Shown here piece by piece: positions 1 to 7,760 of a DNA stretch of 21,993 nt. The stretch is taken from the NCBI GenBank assembly GCA_003489165.1, contig DNJG01000033.1, positions 2,024 to 24,016 of the forward strand. The letters are read 5' to 3'. This stretch comes from Nitrospinota bacterium. Lineage in GTDB: Bacteria; Nitrospinota; Nitrospinia; UBA9942. The notes beneath the pieces are model-generated. The model ran no database searches, was not told where the DNA came from, and was given only the letters and a program-made list of their open reading frames with translations. The stretch's first letter is position 1. Every line of letters starts with the position of its first letter. The position numbers were made by a program, and so were the translations under genes.

Positions 1-50
1 TTTAAGAGTGGCTTTGTGCCGGAATTTATAAACGAAAGGAGGTGATATAT

Positions 51-434
51 TTGAAAAGGTATGTAGGTATTTTATCCGTATTGGCATTTGCGATTGTTCT
101 AATGAACTATTCTTTTGTATCAGCAGATGCAGCCAAAGGACAGGCTATATTCAATGATGCAAAGGCTGGAAATTGTAAGACCTGCCACGATACAGGCGAC
201 AAGAAGAAGGTAGGACCAGGCTTAAAGGGTGCTACTGACAGGCAGCCGAAGGAATGGCTTGAAAAATGGCTTGCAGATCCTCAGGGGACATGGGCTGCTA
301 ATGATGAGCATGTTCAGGACCTTAAGAAGAGGATGAAGAAGGAAGATAAGCCGAATACTGCAATGAAGCTTCCAACCAAGTTGGCAGCAGATCAGGTTGC
401 TGATTTAATTGATTATCTGGCAACTCTTAAGTAA
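51..434 (+). CDS. Exported monohaem cytochrome c
   Basis: Small c-type cytochrome, probably a soluble or loosely tethered periplasmic electron carrier. I chose the TTG at 51 because AGGAGG at 37-42 lies 8 nt upstream. A GTG at 42 would overlap that Shine-Dalgarno sequence. From this start the protein has 127 residues: a Sec signal peptide (KR followed by a hydrophobic stretch, probable cleavage after VSA at about residue 25), one haem motif CKTCH at 42-46, and Met105 in NTAMKLP as the likely distal haem ligand. The charged middle (residues about 60-100) is lysine-rich. The C-terminal helix (DQVADLIDYLATLK) is the usual class I cytochrome helix. The size fits the family. The partner is unknown because the upstream context is cut off, and a terminator follows directly. 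Confidence 0.88.
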   Translation: MKRYVGILSVLAFAIVLMNYSFVSADAAKGQAIFNDAKAGNCKTCHDTGDKKKVGPGLKGATDRQPKEWLEKWLADPQGTWAANDEHVQDLKKRMKKEDKPNTAMKLPTKLAADQVADLIDYLATLK

Positions 435-442
435 TTTTTAAA

Positions 443-480
443 AAAACCGTGGCATCTTTAATGGTGTCACGGTTTTTTTT
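443..480 (+). terminator. Intrinsic terminator after the cytochrome gene
   Basis: A 14-bp stem pairs 443-456 with 463-476. It includes two G-T wobble pairs and the core ACCGTG/CACGGT, has a loop of about 6 nt, and ends in a run of T to 480. It starts 8 nt after the cytochrome stop codon. The A-run on the 5' side could also let it work weakly in the other direction, toward transcription coming from the tRNA. Confidence 0.88.
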
Positions 481-592
481 ATTCCCCTTCCATCTATTAT
501 TCTTGCCTTTTATTCAACCACATTATATTATAAAAAAATATTATTTTTTCTCTGCGATCTCTGTAGTTTTAAAGAATTTGTGAATTAAGGAT

Positions 593-679
593 TGGTGCCG
601 GAGGAGGGGGTCGAACCCTCACGAGGTTGCCCTCACGGGATTTTGAGTCCCGCGCGTCTTCCAGTTCCACCACTCCGGC
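593..679 (-). tRNA. tRNA-Leu (anticodon CAA)
   Basis: On the minus strand the 7-bp acceptor stem GCCGGAG/CTCCGGC pairs 673-679 with 597-603. The discriminator A is at 596, and an encoded CCA is at 593-595. The T arm has a GAGGG/CCCTC stem with loop TTCGACC. The anticodon stem CGGGA/TCCCG encloses the loop CTCAAAA, giving anticodon CAA. A long variable arm (GAGGGCAACCTC-like) marks a class II tRNA. Together these identify a leucine tRNA reading UUG codons. Confidence 0.96.
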
Positions 680-694
680 AATAAATGATTATTT

Positions 695-723
695 ATTATA
701 AATCGTCAATCGTCAATCGTCAA
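695..723 (-). promoter_or_regulatory. Sigma-70 promoter of tRNA-Leu, -35 inside a heptamer array
   Basis: On the minus strand TTGACG (718-723) is followed after exactly 17 nt by TATAAT (695-700), which is the consensus -10. This would start transcription about 10 nt before the mature tRNA 5' end at 679. The -35 is contributed by the most distal TTGACG of a 7-bp tandem repeat. The two closer copies would give spacings of 10 and 3 nt and cannot work. Confidence 0.7.
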
Positions 724-727
724 TCGC
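701..727. repeat. Heptamer tandem repeat AATCGTC, about 3.9 copies
   Basis: Three exact 7-bp units (701-707, 708-714, 715-721) are followed by a partial unit AATCGC. The array lies in the 60-bp gap between the divergent tRNA-Leu and the DegT-family gene, and it supplies the -35 of the tRNA promoter. It is the least diverged of the short-period arrays in this window. Confidence 0.9.
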
Positions 728-743
728 AATTAAGGGAGGCGTG

Positions 744-1847
744 ATGCAGCAGATACCATTAGTGGATTTAAAAAGACAGTATTTAACTATAAGAGATGAG
801 ATAGACCTTGTTATTAAGAAAGTAATAGAGAGTGGATATTTTATTCTTGGTAATGAGGTTTCATCTTTAGAAAGAGAGGTTGCGGAATATATTGGTGTAA
901 AGCATGCAATAGGAGTTGCCTCAGGTACAGATGCGTTGCATCTAGCTTTACTTGCCTGTGGTATTGGAGAAGGGGATGAGGTAATCACAACCCCTTTTAC
1001 ATTTATAGCTACTGCCGAGGCAATTTCATACTGTGGGGCAAAACCTATTTTTGTTGATATAGATATTAATAGTTACAATATAGACCCTGCAAAGATTGAA
1101 GGTAAAGTAACAAAAAAGACAAAGGCTATTATTCCTGTACATATGTATGGCTGTGCGGCTGAAATGGATGAGATTTTAGAGATTGCCAGAAGATATAATT
1201 TAAAAGTTATAGAAGATTGTGCACAGGCATTTGGCACTGAGTATAAGAGCGAAAAGATTGGAGGGATTGGAGATATTGGAGCCTTCAGCTTCTTCCCCTC
1301 TAAAAACCTCGGTGCTTATGGCGATGGCGGTATTGTTGTGACAGATGATGAGTATATTGCTAATAAGATAAAAATACTAAGGGTTCATGGGAGTAAGCAG
1401 AGGTATATCCATCAGGTAATTGGTTACAACAGCAGGTTGGATGAGATTCAGGCTGCAATATTAAGGGTAAAACTAAAAAAAATTGATAAGTGGAATGAGA
1501 TGAGGAGAAAAAATTCCTCAATTTATAATAACCTCTTAAATAAACTTCCTGTTCAGTTACCGAAAGAGGCAGGCAAGAGTCATGTCTATCATGTCTATAC
1601 TATACGAATAAAAAACCGTGATGAATGTATAAAGTTTCTTTTTGGAAATGGTATATCAACAGCTGTTCATTACCCTGTTCCAATCTCCGCACAGGAGCCT
1701 TATAAATATTTAGGCTATTCTGAGTCTGATTTGCCTAATAGCTATAAGGCGGCAAGTGAGGTCATCTCTTTACCTATGTTTCCTGAATTAGAGAGGAAAG
1801 AGATAGAAATTGTTTGTGATAAGGTAAAAGAATTTATAAATAAGTAA
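744..1847 (+). CDS. DegT/DnrJ/EryC1/StrS-family sugar aminotransferase
   Basis: PLP-dependent aminotransferase of the DegT family. These enzymes transfer an amino group from glutamate to a keto nucleotide-sugar, usually for O-antigen or other surface glycans. GGAGG at 735-739 favours ATG 744 over GTG 741, giving 367 residues, normal for the family. Visible motifs are [10 protein letters not shown] near the N terminus, [21 protein letters not shown] with the Asp that contacts the pyridine nitrogen, and [16 protein letters not shown], where the Lys (residue 187) forms the Schiff base. The C-terminal domain has [10 protein letters not shown] and HVYHVYTIR. No other nucleotide-sugar gene is adjacent, so the substrate cannot be named. 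The stop overlaps the convergent ilvE end by 14 nt. Confidence 0.9.
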   Translation: MQQIPLVDLKRQYLTIRDEIDLVIKKVIESGYFILGNEVSSLEREVAEYIGVKHAIGVASGTDALHLALLACGIGEGDEVITTPFTFIATAEAISYCGAKPIFVDIDINSYNIDPAKIEGKVTKKTKAIIPVHMYGCAAEMDEILEIARRYNLKVIEDCAQAFGTEYKSEKIGGIGDIGAFSFFPSKNLGAYGDGGIVVTDDEYIANKIKILRVHGSKQRYIHQVIGYNSRLDEIQAAILRVKLKKIDKWNEMRRKNSSIYNNLLNKLPVQLPKEAGKSHVYHVYTIRIKNRDECIKFLFGNGISTAVHYPVPISAQEPYKYLGYSESDLPNSYKAASEVISLPMFPELERKEIEIVCDKVKEFINK

Positions 1848-2742
1848 GCCAATCTTTATATTTGCTGTTTTTACCCTTCACAATATCAAAGAAGGTCTCC
1901 TGAAGTTTTTTGGTAATAGGGCCCCTTGTTCCTTCTCCTATGATTCTATTATCCACCTCTCTTATTGGTGTTATTTCGGCAGCAGTCCCGCAGAAGAATG
2001 CCTCATCGGCTATATACAGTTCATCCCTTGAAAAGGGATCCTCTTTTACTTTTATACCGGAGTCATTCGCAATCCTTTCAATGGAATCTCTTGTTATCCC
2101 TTCCAAGACAGAGTTTATAGGAGGTGTCTTAATGGTGCCATTTCTTACTATAAAGATATTTTCCCCTGAGCCTTCAGCTACATTACCGTTTACATCAAGT
2201 AATATCGCCTCATCGTATCCGTTCTCCGTTACTTCTAACTTTGCCAGAATAGAATTTATATAGTTTCCGCAGACCTTTGCCTTTGTCATGTTTATATTTA
2301 TATGGTGTCTTGTAAAGGATGATACCTTTGCCCTGATTCCATTTGTCAGTCCCTCCTCGCCGAGATATGCACCCCACTGCCATACAACAACAGCAGTATG
2401 GACATCGGCGTCTTTGCAGTTAAGCCCAAGTTTATTACTGCCGAGAAAAACTATCGGTCTTATATAGCACGCATCAAACCCATTTGCCTTTATAATCTGT
2501 TTTATCGCATCTTTTATATCTCCTTTTGAATAAGGTATCTTTATGCTCATGATATGGGCAGAGTTGAAGAGCCTGTCTATATGCTCATTTAAACGAAAAA
2601 CTGCCGAGCCGTCAACAGTCTTGTAGCACCTGATTCCTTCAAACACTCCAAGTCCATAATGAAGTGTATGGGTCATTACATGGACATTTGCCTCATCCCA
2701 TCCTATAATCTTTCCATCCATCCATATTTTTCTGTTATCCAT
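1834..2742 (-). CDS. ilvE: Branched-chain amino acid aminotransferase
   Basis: Fold-type IV PLP aminotransferase that catalyses the last step of valine, leucine and isoleucine synthesis, and their reversible transamination with 2-oxoglutarate. The 302 residues match the family. Diagnostic blocks are [11 protein letters not shown] at 28-38, TKAKVCGNY with Lys156 as the PLP lysine, [20 protein letters not shown], and LEGITRDS. The start is set by AGGAGG just upstream with a 4-nt gap. It overlaps the stop of the upstream M20 gene by 8 nt, so the two are probably translationally coupled. The 3' end overlaps the convergent DegT gene, leaving no space for a terminator between them. Confidence 0.95.
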   Translation of the reverse strand: MDNRKIWMDGKIIGWDEANVHVMTHTLHYGLGVFEGIRCYKTVDGSAVFRLNEHIDRLFNSAHIMSIKIPYSKGDIKDAIKQIIKANGFDACYIRPIVFLGSNKLGLNCKDADVHTAVVVWQWGAYLGEEGLTNGIRAKVSSFTRHHININMTKAKVCGNYINSILAKLEVTENGYDEAILLDVNGNVAEGSGENIFIVRNGTIKTPPINSVLEGITRDSIERIANDSGIKVKEDPFSRDELYIADEAFFCGTAAEITPIREVDNRIIGEGTRGPITKKLQETFFDIVKGKNSKYKDWLTYL

Positions 2743-3916
2743 CAGACCTCCTAAATTCTGTTTTAATTTCTTTTACCTTTTCAGGTGAAGAAAATATATC
2801 AATGGCAGTCATTGCAATTGTCTTTGTCATTTTTATCATCATGTCAACACCAAATTTTGAGACTGCAGCCTTTACAAACTCTGGCGAGTGATTTACCACA
2901 CTCCTCTTGCCAATTGCAAATTCGGGATGAATTGTAGGTATAATCTGGCTTAGATTTCCGATGTCTGAAGAGCCCATGCTCTCTTTTTCACCAATTGAAT
3001 CCTCTTTAAGCTCTGCTAATCTCATATTATATCTTAATATTTCCGCCATTACATAGTTTGGTTTGAACGGATGATATACTGTTTCTCTGGTATCTATCCT
3101 GAGCTTGCATCCTGTAGCCTTTGCCGCCCCTCTGGCACACTCCTTAACCTTTTCAATCACATCTTCAAAATATTTCATGTCAAGTGACCTTACATAAAAT
3201 CTTGCAGATGCCCTGTCAGGGATGATATTGGGTGCCTGCCCACCGTCTGTAATAATACCATGGATTCTTACATCTTCTTTCAGCTGTTGTCTCAATGCAT
3301 TTATATTATTATATGTCAGGATTACTCCGTCAAGTGCATTTACTCCCTCAGAGGGGAATGCCGCTGCATGTGAGGATTTACCAATAAATGTAAATGTCAT
3401 CTCTACTACTGCCAGCATCCTTCCCACTACCCTTGTTTTATTTGATGGGTGAGCCATTATTGCCATATCTATATTCTTAAAAACTTCTTTTTCTATGAGT
3501 TTTATCTTTCCACCCCCGCCCTCTTCAGCAGGTGTCCCTATAACAGAAAATTTACCGCCTATATCTGCTATAGTTTTTTTTAAGGCAGCGGCTGCACCTG
3601 CACTTATTGCACCTATCATATTGTGTCCGCATGCATGACCTATCTTCGGAAGGGCATCGTATTCGGCAATAAGGGCAATGGATGGAGACTTTCTCCTTCC
3701 TTTAGCTGATGCAATAAAAGATGTTTTTAGTCCACCTATACCTCTCTCTACTTTGAAATCATTTTTTTCGAGAAAAGATATCAGTATTTCTGCTGCAAAA
3801 AATTCATTATAGGCAAGTTCGGGTTTTGAATGGATGAGCCTGCTTATATTTATTATTTCAGGCTTGAGCTTGTCTATTTCTTTAATAACTGCGGACTTGA
3901 GATGGTCTATTGTCAT
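2735..3916 (-). CDS. M20 family (M20D-like) metal-dependent amidohydrolase
   Basis: Zinc-type amidohydrolase or carboxypeptidase of peptidase family M20, probably subfamily M20D, whose members cleave N-acyl amino acids, aminobenzoyl-glutamate or similar amides. It has 393 residues. Metal-binding elements include [15 protein letters not shown] at 85-99 (Cys96 and His98), the acidic pair in [10 protein letters not shown] (Glu131, Glu132), MAHPS, and a late VNHSPEF histidine. The middle lid domain runs from about residue 170 to 285 ([17 protein letters not shown]). No hydrophobic export signal is present, so it should be cytoplasmic. The start has no clear Shine-Dalgarno: the upstream spacer is a heptamer repeat. 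It is followed by and overlaps ilvE, suggesting amino-acid salvage. The substrate is unknown. Confidence 0.87.
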   Translation of the reverse strand: MTIDHLKSAVIKEIDKLKPEIINISRLIHSKPELAYNEFFAAEILISFLEKNDFKVERGIGGLKTSFIASAKGRRKSPSIALIAEYDALPKIGHACGHNMIGAISAGAAAALKKTIADIGGKFSVIGTPAEEGGGGKIKLIEKEVFKNIDMAIMAHPSNKTRVVGRMLAVVEMTFTFIGKSSHAAAFPSEGVNALDGVILTYNNINALRQQLKEDVRIHGIITDGGQAPNIIPDRASARFYVRSLDMKYFEDVIEKVKECARGAAKATGCKLRIDTRETVYHPFKPNYVMAEILRYNMRLAELKEDSIGEKESMGSSDIGNLSQIIPTIHPEFAIGKRSVVNHSPEFVKAAVSKFGVDMMIKMTKTIAMTAIDIFSSPEKVKEIKTEFRRSDG

Positions 3917-3926
3917 ATTATTAAAA

Positions 3927-3980
3927 ATTCAGAGATCAGATAAAATTCTGTATCCTGACTTCTGTATTCTGAATTCTGTA
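3927..3980. repeat. Degenerate heptamer repeat with inverted first part
   Basis: Five contiguous 7-bp units of type TTCTGTA occupy 3946-3980 (TTCTGTA, TCCTGAC, TTCTGTA, TTCTGAA, TTCTGTA). Two units of the complementary sense (ATTCAGA, GATCAGA) precede them at 3927-3940, so the whole can fold back. It fills the gap between the HPr-domain gene and the M20 start. Confidence 0.8.
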
Positions 3981-3982
3981 AT

Positions 3983-5296
3983 TTATGCTATATTTCTCAA
4001 TATTCTCACATAATTTAGCTCTCTTGGAATATCGCACTCCTCACAGTAGTTATGCTCTGAAAGAATCTTTATGTCATCAAGAACCCTCTTGTCCCCTTCA
4101 AATACTACAGTCTTTAAACCCTTATCTGCAATCAATCCGCCTGCCTCCATTATGCTCAGGACAGATTTTGCATTAAATCTCTGGCTATTAATAACCAAAT
4201 ATACATCTGTCCCATGTTCATTGACAATAAGGGATACATATGTGGCAGGCCTGGCATGGAATCCGACAGGATAAGGCACAGGCAGTTCATATTTGATATT
4301 TTTTACATACGATGTGAGTATCTTCTCGGTAATTGTATTCCCCTTTTGCAGGTATATGTTGCTGTAATAAAGGGCAAAATTTGCAATTCTGTCAAGGAGG
4401 ATATTTTTATCTATAATGCTTGCAATTTTTCCCTTTACCTCCCCCTTGCGAATCTCATCCTCATGTCTTTCGTAAAAGTGGGACAGCCATCTGACCATCT
4501 CCATCAGATGCAGGGGGAGAGATATAAATCCCCTCAGCTTTTTTAAATGCTCATTAGTCTTTTCTATAGATGTATTTTTTACATAGGTATCATAATCTGA
4601 CTGGACACCATGAACCATATTTTTAATCTTTTGAGCCTTCTTCTCATCTATCTTTAATGGAATTAAATCCAGCAGCTCATTGTCACCTCGCCTTTTCCCC
4701 AGATTTTCCTCTCTGAATATCTTTGAAACTTTTCTGTATTTCCTTGAGAGCTCAAGTATCCTTTCCTCCTCATCTCTGACGATCTCTTCATCAGCATTAT
4801 GAGGAAGCCGTTTATTTACTGCTACCTCCTTAAATTCCTCACTGCCTAACTTATCCTTTGTTATGCCAAAATTTAAAGACCTTGCCTCAAAATCGGCGGC
4901 ATTAAAGAGTGATTTGATGGATTCGTTAAAGAAATTCAATGTCTTGTTAGCCTCTGCCAAAAACTCATTTTTTTCATTCTCTGACTCTCCGGTATTATAA
5001 TCAGGATACCTGTCAATCAGGTGTCTAAGCTGGAAGGAGGCGATTGCAAAGTTTCTTATGGATGCAACAAGTTCGGCAAAGAATGTCCATGCCTTGTTCT
5101 GCCTTGCACCATGGTCGTCAAGAAATATCTCAAAATGGTCAGACTCATTCATGAGATTGGAATAAAACTTCTTTGTAAATTCGGGAGAATCTGAAAGGAA
5201 GAAATTATATATCTTAAAAAACTCTAATGAAGCCTTCTGGACTAAAGGTAGGAATTCTTCATTAGTTATAATTTTATCAATTGATTCTGAAGACAT
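3983..5296 (-). CDS. Large protein with C-terminal HPr phosphocarrier domain
   Basis: A 437-residue protein whose last 100 residues match the HPr fold of the phosphotransferase system. VGFHARPATYV carries the phospho-accepting histidine (His347). FNAKSVLSIMEAGG carries a serine (Ser378) exactly 31 residues later, the same spacing as His15 and Ser46 of HPr. GLKTVVFEGDKRVLDDIKIL completes the fold. Residues 1 to about 335 are charged and look helical, with no transmembrane segment, and I do not recognise them. A stretch at about 165-235 is rich in Glu, Lys and Arg. No enzyme I, EIIA or HPr kinase is visible in the window. It lies upstream of, and may be cotranscribed with, the M20-ilvE pair. 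The role is unknown; a phosphorylation-controlled regulator is plausible. The start has no clear ribosome binding site. Confidence 0.75.
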   Translation of the reverse strand: MSSESIDKIITNEEFLPLVQKASLEFFKIYNFFLSDSPEFTKKFYSNLMNESDHFEIFLDDHGARQNKAWTFFAELVASIRNFAIASFQLRHLIDRYPDYNTGESENEKNEFLAEANKTLNFFNESIKSLFNAADFEARSLNFGITKDKLGSEEFKEVAVNKRLPHNADEEIVRDEEERILELSRKYRKVSKIFREENLGKRRGDNELLDLIPLKIDEKKAQKIKNMVHGVQSDYDTYVKNTSIEKTNEHLKKLRGFISLPLHLMEMVRWLSHFYERHEDEIRKGEVKGKIASIIDKNILLDRIANFALYYSNIYLQKGNTITEKILTSYVKNIKYELPVPYPVGFHARPATYVSLIVNEHGTDVYLVINSQRFNAKSVLSIMEAGGLIADKGLKTVVFEGDKRVLDDIKILSEHNYCEECDIPRELNYVRILRNIA

Positions 5297-5310
5297 TTTT
5301 TTTAATTAAC

Positions 5311-5384
5311 CCAGAGAGGACACAGAGGGAAAAAGATTAGATAAAGGTACAGATATCTTCTCTGCCTCTACCTTTACCTCTACT
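5311..5384. repeat. Short-period repeats upstream of the HPr-domain gene
   Basis: Two elements share the 128-bp gap. At 5311-5330 a CAGAG core recurs with 9-nt spacing. At 5361-5384 four hexamers of type TCTACC stand in tandem (TCTGCC, TCTACC, TTTACC, TCTACT). Nearby AAAGGTA/TACCTTT is a 7-bp inverted repeat. Both elements lie where the promoter and ribosome binding site of the minus-strand gene would be. Confidence 0.6.
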
Positions 5385-5424
5385 TGCTTTATATTCTGCA
5401 TCTTGTTGTTAATCAGGATTTTGT

Positions 5425-5862
5425 TTATTTCTTTGGTTTCGGTTCCTTTTTAGGTTTTTCCTCTTTTGTCTCTGTTTTCTCAGCAGCCTTAGTTTCTTCT
5501 GCTTTTTTTGCAGCCTCTGCTTCGGCCTTTTCTCTTACCTCTTTTTCTTCCGTCTCTCTTTTTGCCTTTTCCTCTGCCTCTTTTGCAGCCTTTTCCTCAG
5601 CCCTTTTTTGTGCAGCCTCTTTTTCTGCTGCCTCTCTAAGTGTTCTCTTTTCTTCTTTTTCCGTTCTCTTTTTTAAATGTTCCTCATGTTTTACCTTTTG
5701 CTCATCAAGTTTTTTCCCTTGAATAAGAACAAGTTTCAACCTTCTCTGAAGCCTTTTTAATGTCTTTTTTGTCCTTCTTGCCTTAGCGTCAGCTATAGTC
5801 TTACCCTTCAATTGATTTTTAGCCTTCTCAATCCTTATCTTTAACTTTGCCGCATCTGCCAT
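5425..5862 (-). CDS. Lys/Glu/Ala-rich coiled-coil protein of unknown function
   Basis: A 145-residue low-complexity protein preceded by a good ribosome binding site (AGGGAGG, about 6 nt from the ATG). Residues 1-60 are basic (KGKTIADAKARRTKKTLKRLQRRLK). Residues 55-130 form an almost uninterrupted charged helix of Lys, Glu and Ala, likely a coiled coil. The end is a KPKKEPKPKK tail. There is no signal peptide or membrane segment, so the resemblance to the TolA or TonB linker is compositional only. The strong start signal and the intact 145 codons argue for a real gene. The opposite-strand reading frame over the same bases is Ser/Phe/Ala-rich and is a shadow. Nucleic-acid or surface binding is possible but not shown. 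Confidence 0.72.
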   Translation of the reverse strand: MADAAKLKIRIEKAKNQLKGKTIADAKARRTKKTLKRLQRRLKLVLIQGKKLDEQKVKHEEHLKKRTEKEEKRTLREAAEKEAAQKRAEEKAAKEAEEKAKRETEEKEVREKAEAEAAKKAEETKAAEKTETKEEKPKKEPKPKK

Positions 5863-5970
5863 ATATTTCCTCCCTTTGTTTTAATTAAGCTGGTTTATAT
5901 AATGATCTTATCACTTCATCCTCTAATATTCAAGGAGAGAATAGTCTCTTTGTTTAAAAGAGAATTGCAG

Positions 5971-5999
5971 TTGACAACAAATAAAAATAATCTTAATAT
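5971..5999 (+). promoter_or_regulatory. Sigma-70 promoter of kdsD
   Basis: Consensus -35 TTGACA (5971-5976), a 17-nt spacer, and -10 TAATAT (5994-5999). Transcription should begin near 6006-6008, at or next to the kdsD ATG, so the message may be leaderless or nearly so. Confidence 0.62.
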
Positions 6000-6007
6000 T
6001 CAGTCTT

Positions 6008-6967
6008 ATGATTATAGAACAGGCGAAAAGGGTGTTGATGATTGAGAGTAAGGCTATAGAGGCACTCATTGGCCGCATTGGTGAAGATTTTGTTCAAGCA
6101 GTTGAGCTTATCTATAAATGCAGCGGCAGGGTTGTTGTAACAGGGATGGGAAAGTCTGGAATCATAGGGAAAAAGATTGCCTCTACCCTTGCGAGTGTCG
6201 GGACTCCCGCATTGTTTCTTCATCCTGCTGATGGCATCCACGGCGACCTCGGAATGGTAACTAAGGGCGATGTGATTATCTGTCTTTCTAACAGTGGCGA
6301 GACAGAGGAACTCTTAAAGCTTCTGCCTGTTATTAAAAGATTTAATATAAAATTGATAGCCATTACAGGTAATACTAAATCAACCCTTGCCAGAAGCGGC
6401 GATGTTGTTTTAGATGTTTCTGTAGATGAGGAGGCATGTCCGTGGGATATTGTCCCAACTGCCAGCACCACCGCCACCCTTGCCATGGGGGATGCACTTG
6501 CCATTGCCCTCTTAGATAAAAAAGGTTTTAGTAAGGAGGATTTTGCAATCTTCCATCCCGGCGGGAGTCTTGGCAAGAGCCTCTTGCTTACAGTAAATGA
6601 CCTTATGCATAAGGGGGATACAATACCGATTGTAAGGGAAGATGCCATTCTCAAGGATGTCATATATGAAATATCATCAAAGAAGATGGGGGTCACTGCA
6701 GTGGTGGATGGGAAGATGGTTTTAAAAGGGATAGTTACGGATGGAGATTTGAGGAGATTGCTTGAGAAGAGAAGAGACATCTTTGAAATTAAGGCATCGG
6801 AGATAATGAGTAAAAACCCGAAGACAATAGATAAAGATGAGCTTGCCGCAAAGGCATTACAGATTATGGAACAGTATTCTATTACATCTTTGTTGATTGT
6901 TGATGGGAAAAATTCTCCTACAGGCATTGTTCATCTCCATGATTTATTAAAAGCTGGCGTAGTTTAA
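6008..6967 (+). CDS. kdsD: Arabinose-5-phosphate isomerase (SIS plus two CBS domains)
   Basis: Converts D-ribulose 5-phosphate to D-arabinose 5-phosphate, the first step of Kdo synthesis for lipopolysaccharide; also called KpsF/GutQ. It has 319 residues, typical length. The SIS sugar-isomerase domain spans about 35-180, with GMGKSGIIGKKIAS at 46-59, HPADGIHGDLGM at 72-83, SNSGETEELL at 94-103, and ACPWDIVPTASTTATLAMGDALA. Two CBS domains follow (about 203-262 and 268-319; VTAVVDGKMVLKGIVTDGDLRR, ITSLLIVDGKNSPTGIVHLHDLL). ATG 6008 fits the family N terminus, although the promoter -10 ends only 8 nt before it. An in-frame ATG at 6038 with AAGGG 5 nt upstream is an alternative start. kdsC follows after a repeat-filled spacer. 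Confidence 0.93.
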   Translation: MIIEQAKRVLMIESKAIEALIGRIGEDFVQAVELIYKCSGRVVVTGMGKSGIIGKKIASTLASVGTPALFLHPADGIHGDLGMVTKGDVIICLSNSGETEELLKLLPVIKRFNIKLIAITGNTKSTLARSGDVVLDVSVDEEACPWDIVPTASTTATLAMGDALAIALLDKKGFSKEDFAIFHPGGSLGKSLLLTVNDLMHKGDTIPIVREDAILKDVIYEISSKKMGVTAVVDGKMVLKGIVTDGDLRRLLEKRRDIFEIKASEIMSKNPKTIDKDELAAKALQIMEQYSITSLLIVDGKNSPTGIVHLHDLLKAGVV

Positions 6968-6979
6968 AAAAAACATAAT

Positions 6980-7215
6980 TTAACCACAGAGACACAGAGA
7001 GAGGCAAAAGCAAAAAAGAGTAAAGAGAAAGGGAGAAGATGGAGAAAGGAAAAATAAAAATTAATTTCCTCTTAGGAAAGCATGAATAGAGGAATATTAT
7101 TTCCTGTTTTCCTGGATTCCTTAGCCATATTTATTTTGTTCTTTCTCCCTTTTACCCTTTTTATCATTTCTCCTTATTGTTTTCCTCTGTGTCTCCGTGC
7201 CTCCGTGGTTAGTTT
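6980..7215. repeat. Long imperfect inverted repeat with octamer ends, kdsD-kdsC spacer
   Basis: The left arm begins TTAACCAC and then has two exact CACAGAGA units (6985-7000). The right arm ends with three 8-bp units (CCTCTGTG, TCTCCGTG, CCTCCGTG at 7184-7207) and GTGGTTAG. The reverse complement of the right end matches the left end over about 22 nt with four differences. The purine-rich left flank and pyrimidine-rich right flank extend the complementarity loosely inward, so the 255-bp gap could fold as one large hairpin. No gene is seen inside. Confidence 0.75.
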
Positions 7216-7223
7216 TTTCTTAT

Positions 7224-7760
7224 ATGAATATATTAAATAAGGCAAAGAGGGTAAAATTACTGATAATGGATGTGGATGGTGTCCTGACTGATGGAAGGAT
7301 TATTTTGGATGATAGAGGCAGAGAGTTAAAATTTTTTGATGTTAAAGATGGACACGGTATTACCCTTGCCCACAGGGCAGGTCTTCCTACTGCAATAATA
7401 TCAGGGAGGAATTCTAAGGTTGTGAATATAAGGGCAAGGGAGTTGGGGATTAAGATTGTTTATCAGAATTCATTGGATAAGTTAAAGAGTTATGAGTCTA
7501 TTCTTAAAAAAACAGGACTTAAAGATGAAGATGTGGCATTTATTGGTGATGACCTTATTGATATTCCCCTTTTAAAGAAGGTTGGCTTTTCCATAGCAGT
7601 TGCAGATGCCCTTTCTTATGTAAAAGATACTGCGGATATGGTTACAGAAAAAAAGGGTGGAAGGGGTGCAGTAAGAGAGGCAATTGAGTTTATATTAGAT
7701 GCTAAAGGATTATGGAAAAAAATCTACAGAGAATTTGTCAGAAATTGGGCGGACTTTTGA
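7224..7760 (+). CDS. kdsC: 3-deoxy-D-manno-octulosonate 8-phosphate phosphatase
   Basis: HAD-superfamily phosphatase (C0 type, no cap domain, usually a tetramer) that dephosphorylates Kdo-8-phosphate to free Kdo. The catalytic motif DVDGVLTDG gives the nucleophile Asp16 and acid/base Asp18 when counted from ATG 7224. SGRN is the motif II region. GDDLIDIPLLKKVGFSIAVADA is the motif III/IV region, and TEKKGGRGAVREAIEFIL is typical of KdsC. I reject the in-frame GTG at 7197 because it lies inside the octamer repeat and adds an unusual peptide. The resulting 178 residues match the family. No clear Shine-Dalgarno is present. kdsD lies upstream in the same direction, while lptC, lptA and lptB, often found next, are absent. 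Confidence 0.94.
   Translation: MNILNKAKRVKLLIMDVDGVLTDGRIILDDRGRELKFFDVKDGHGITLAHRAGLPTAIISGRNSKVVNIRARELGIKIVYQNSLDKLKSYESILKKTGLKDEDVAFIGDDLIDIPLLKKVGFSIAVADALSYVKDTADMVTEKKGGRGAVREAIEFILDAKGLWKKIYREFVRNWADF

Noticed and set aside
530..560. AT-only inverted repeat as a terminator for the tRNA-Leu
   Set aside because: The stem is only A-T pairs, and the sequence is low complexity; no convincing GC core.
5384..5722. Plus-strand open frame of 112 codons rich in Ser, Phe and Ala
   Set aside because: It is the shadow of the Lys/Glu/Ala-rich minus-strand gene, which has a good ribosome binding site. The plus frame has none, and its composition follows from the complement.
6220..6927. Minus-strand open frame of 235 codons opposite kdsD
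   Set aside because: kdsD has clear SIS and CBS motifs over the same bases; the opposite frame has no recognisable domain or start signal.
7197..7223. GTG start extending kdsC by nine codons
   Set aside because: The codons lie within the octamer repeat, and the KdsC family starts close to the ATG at 7224.
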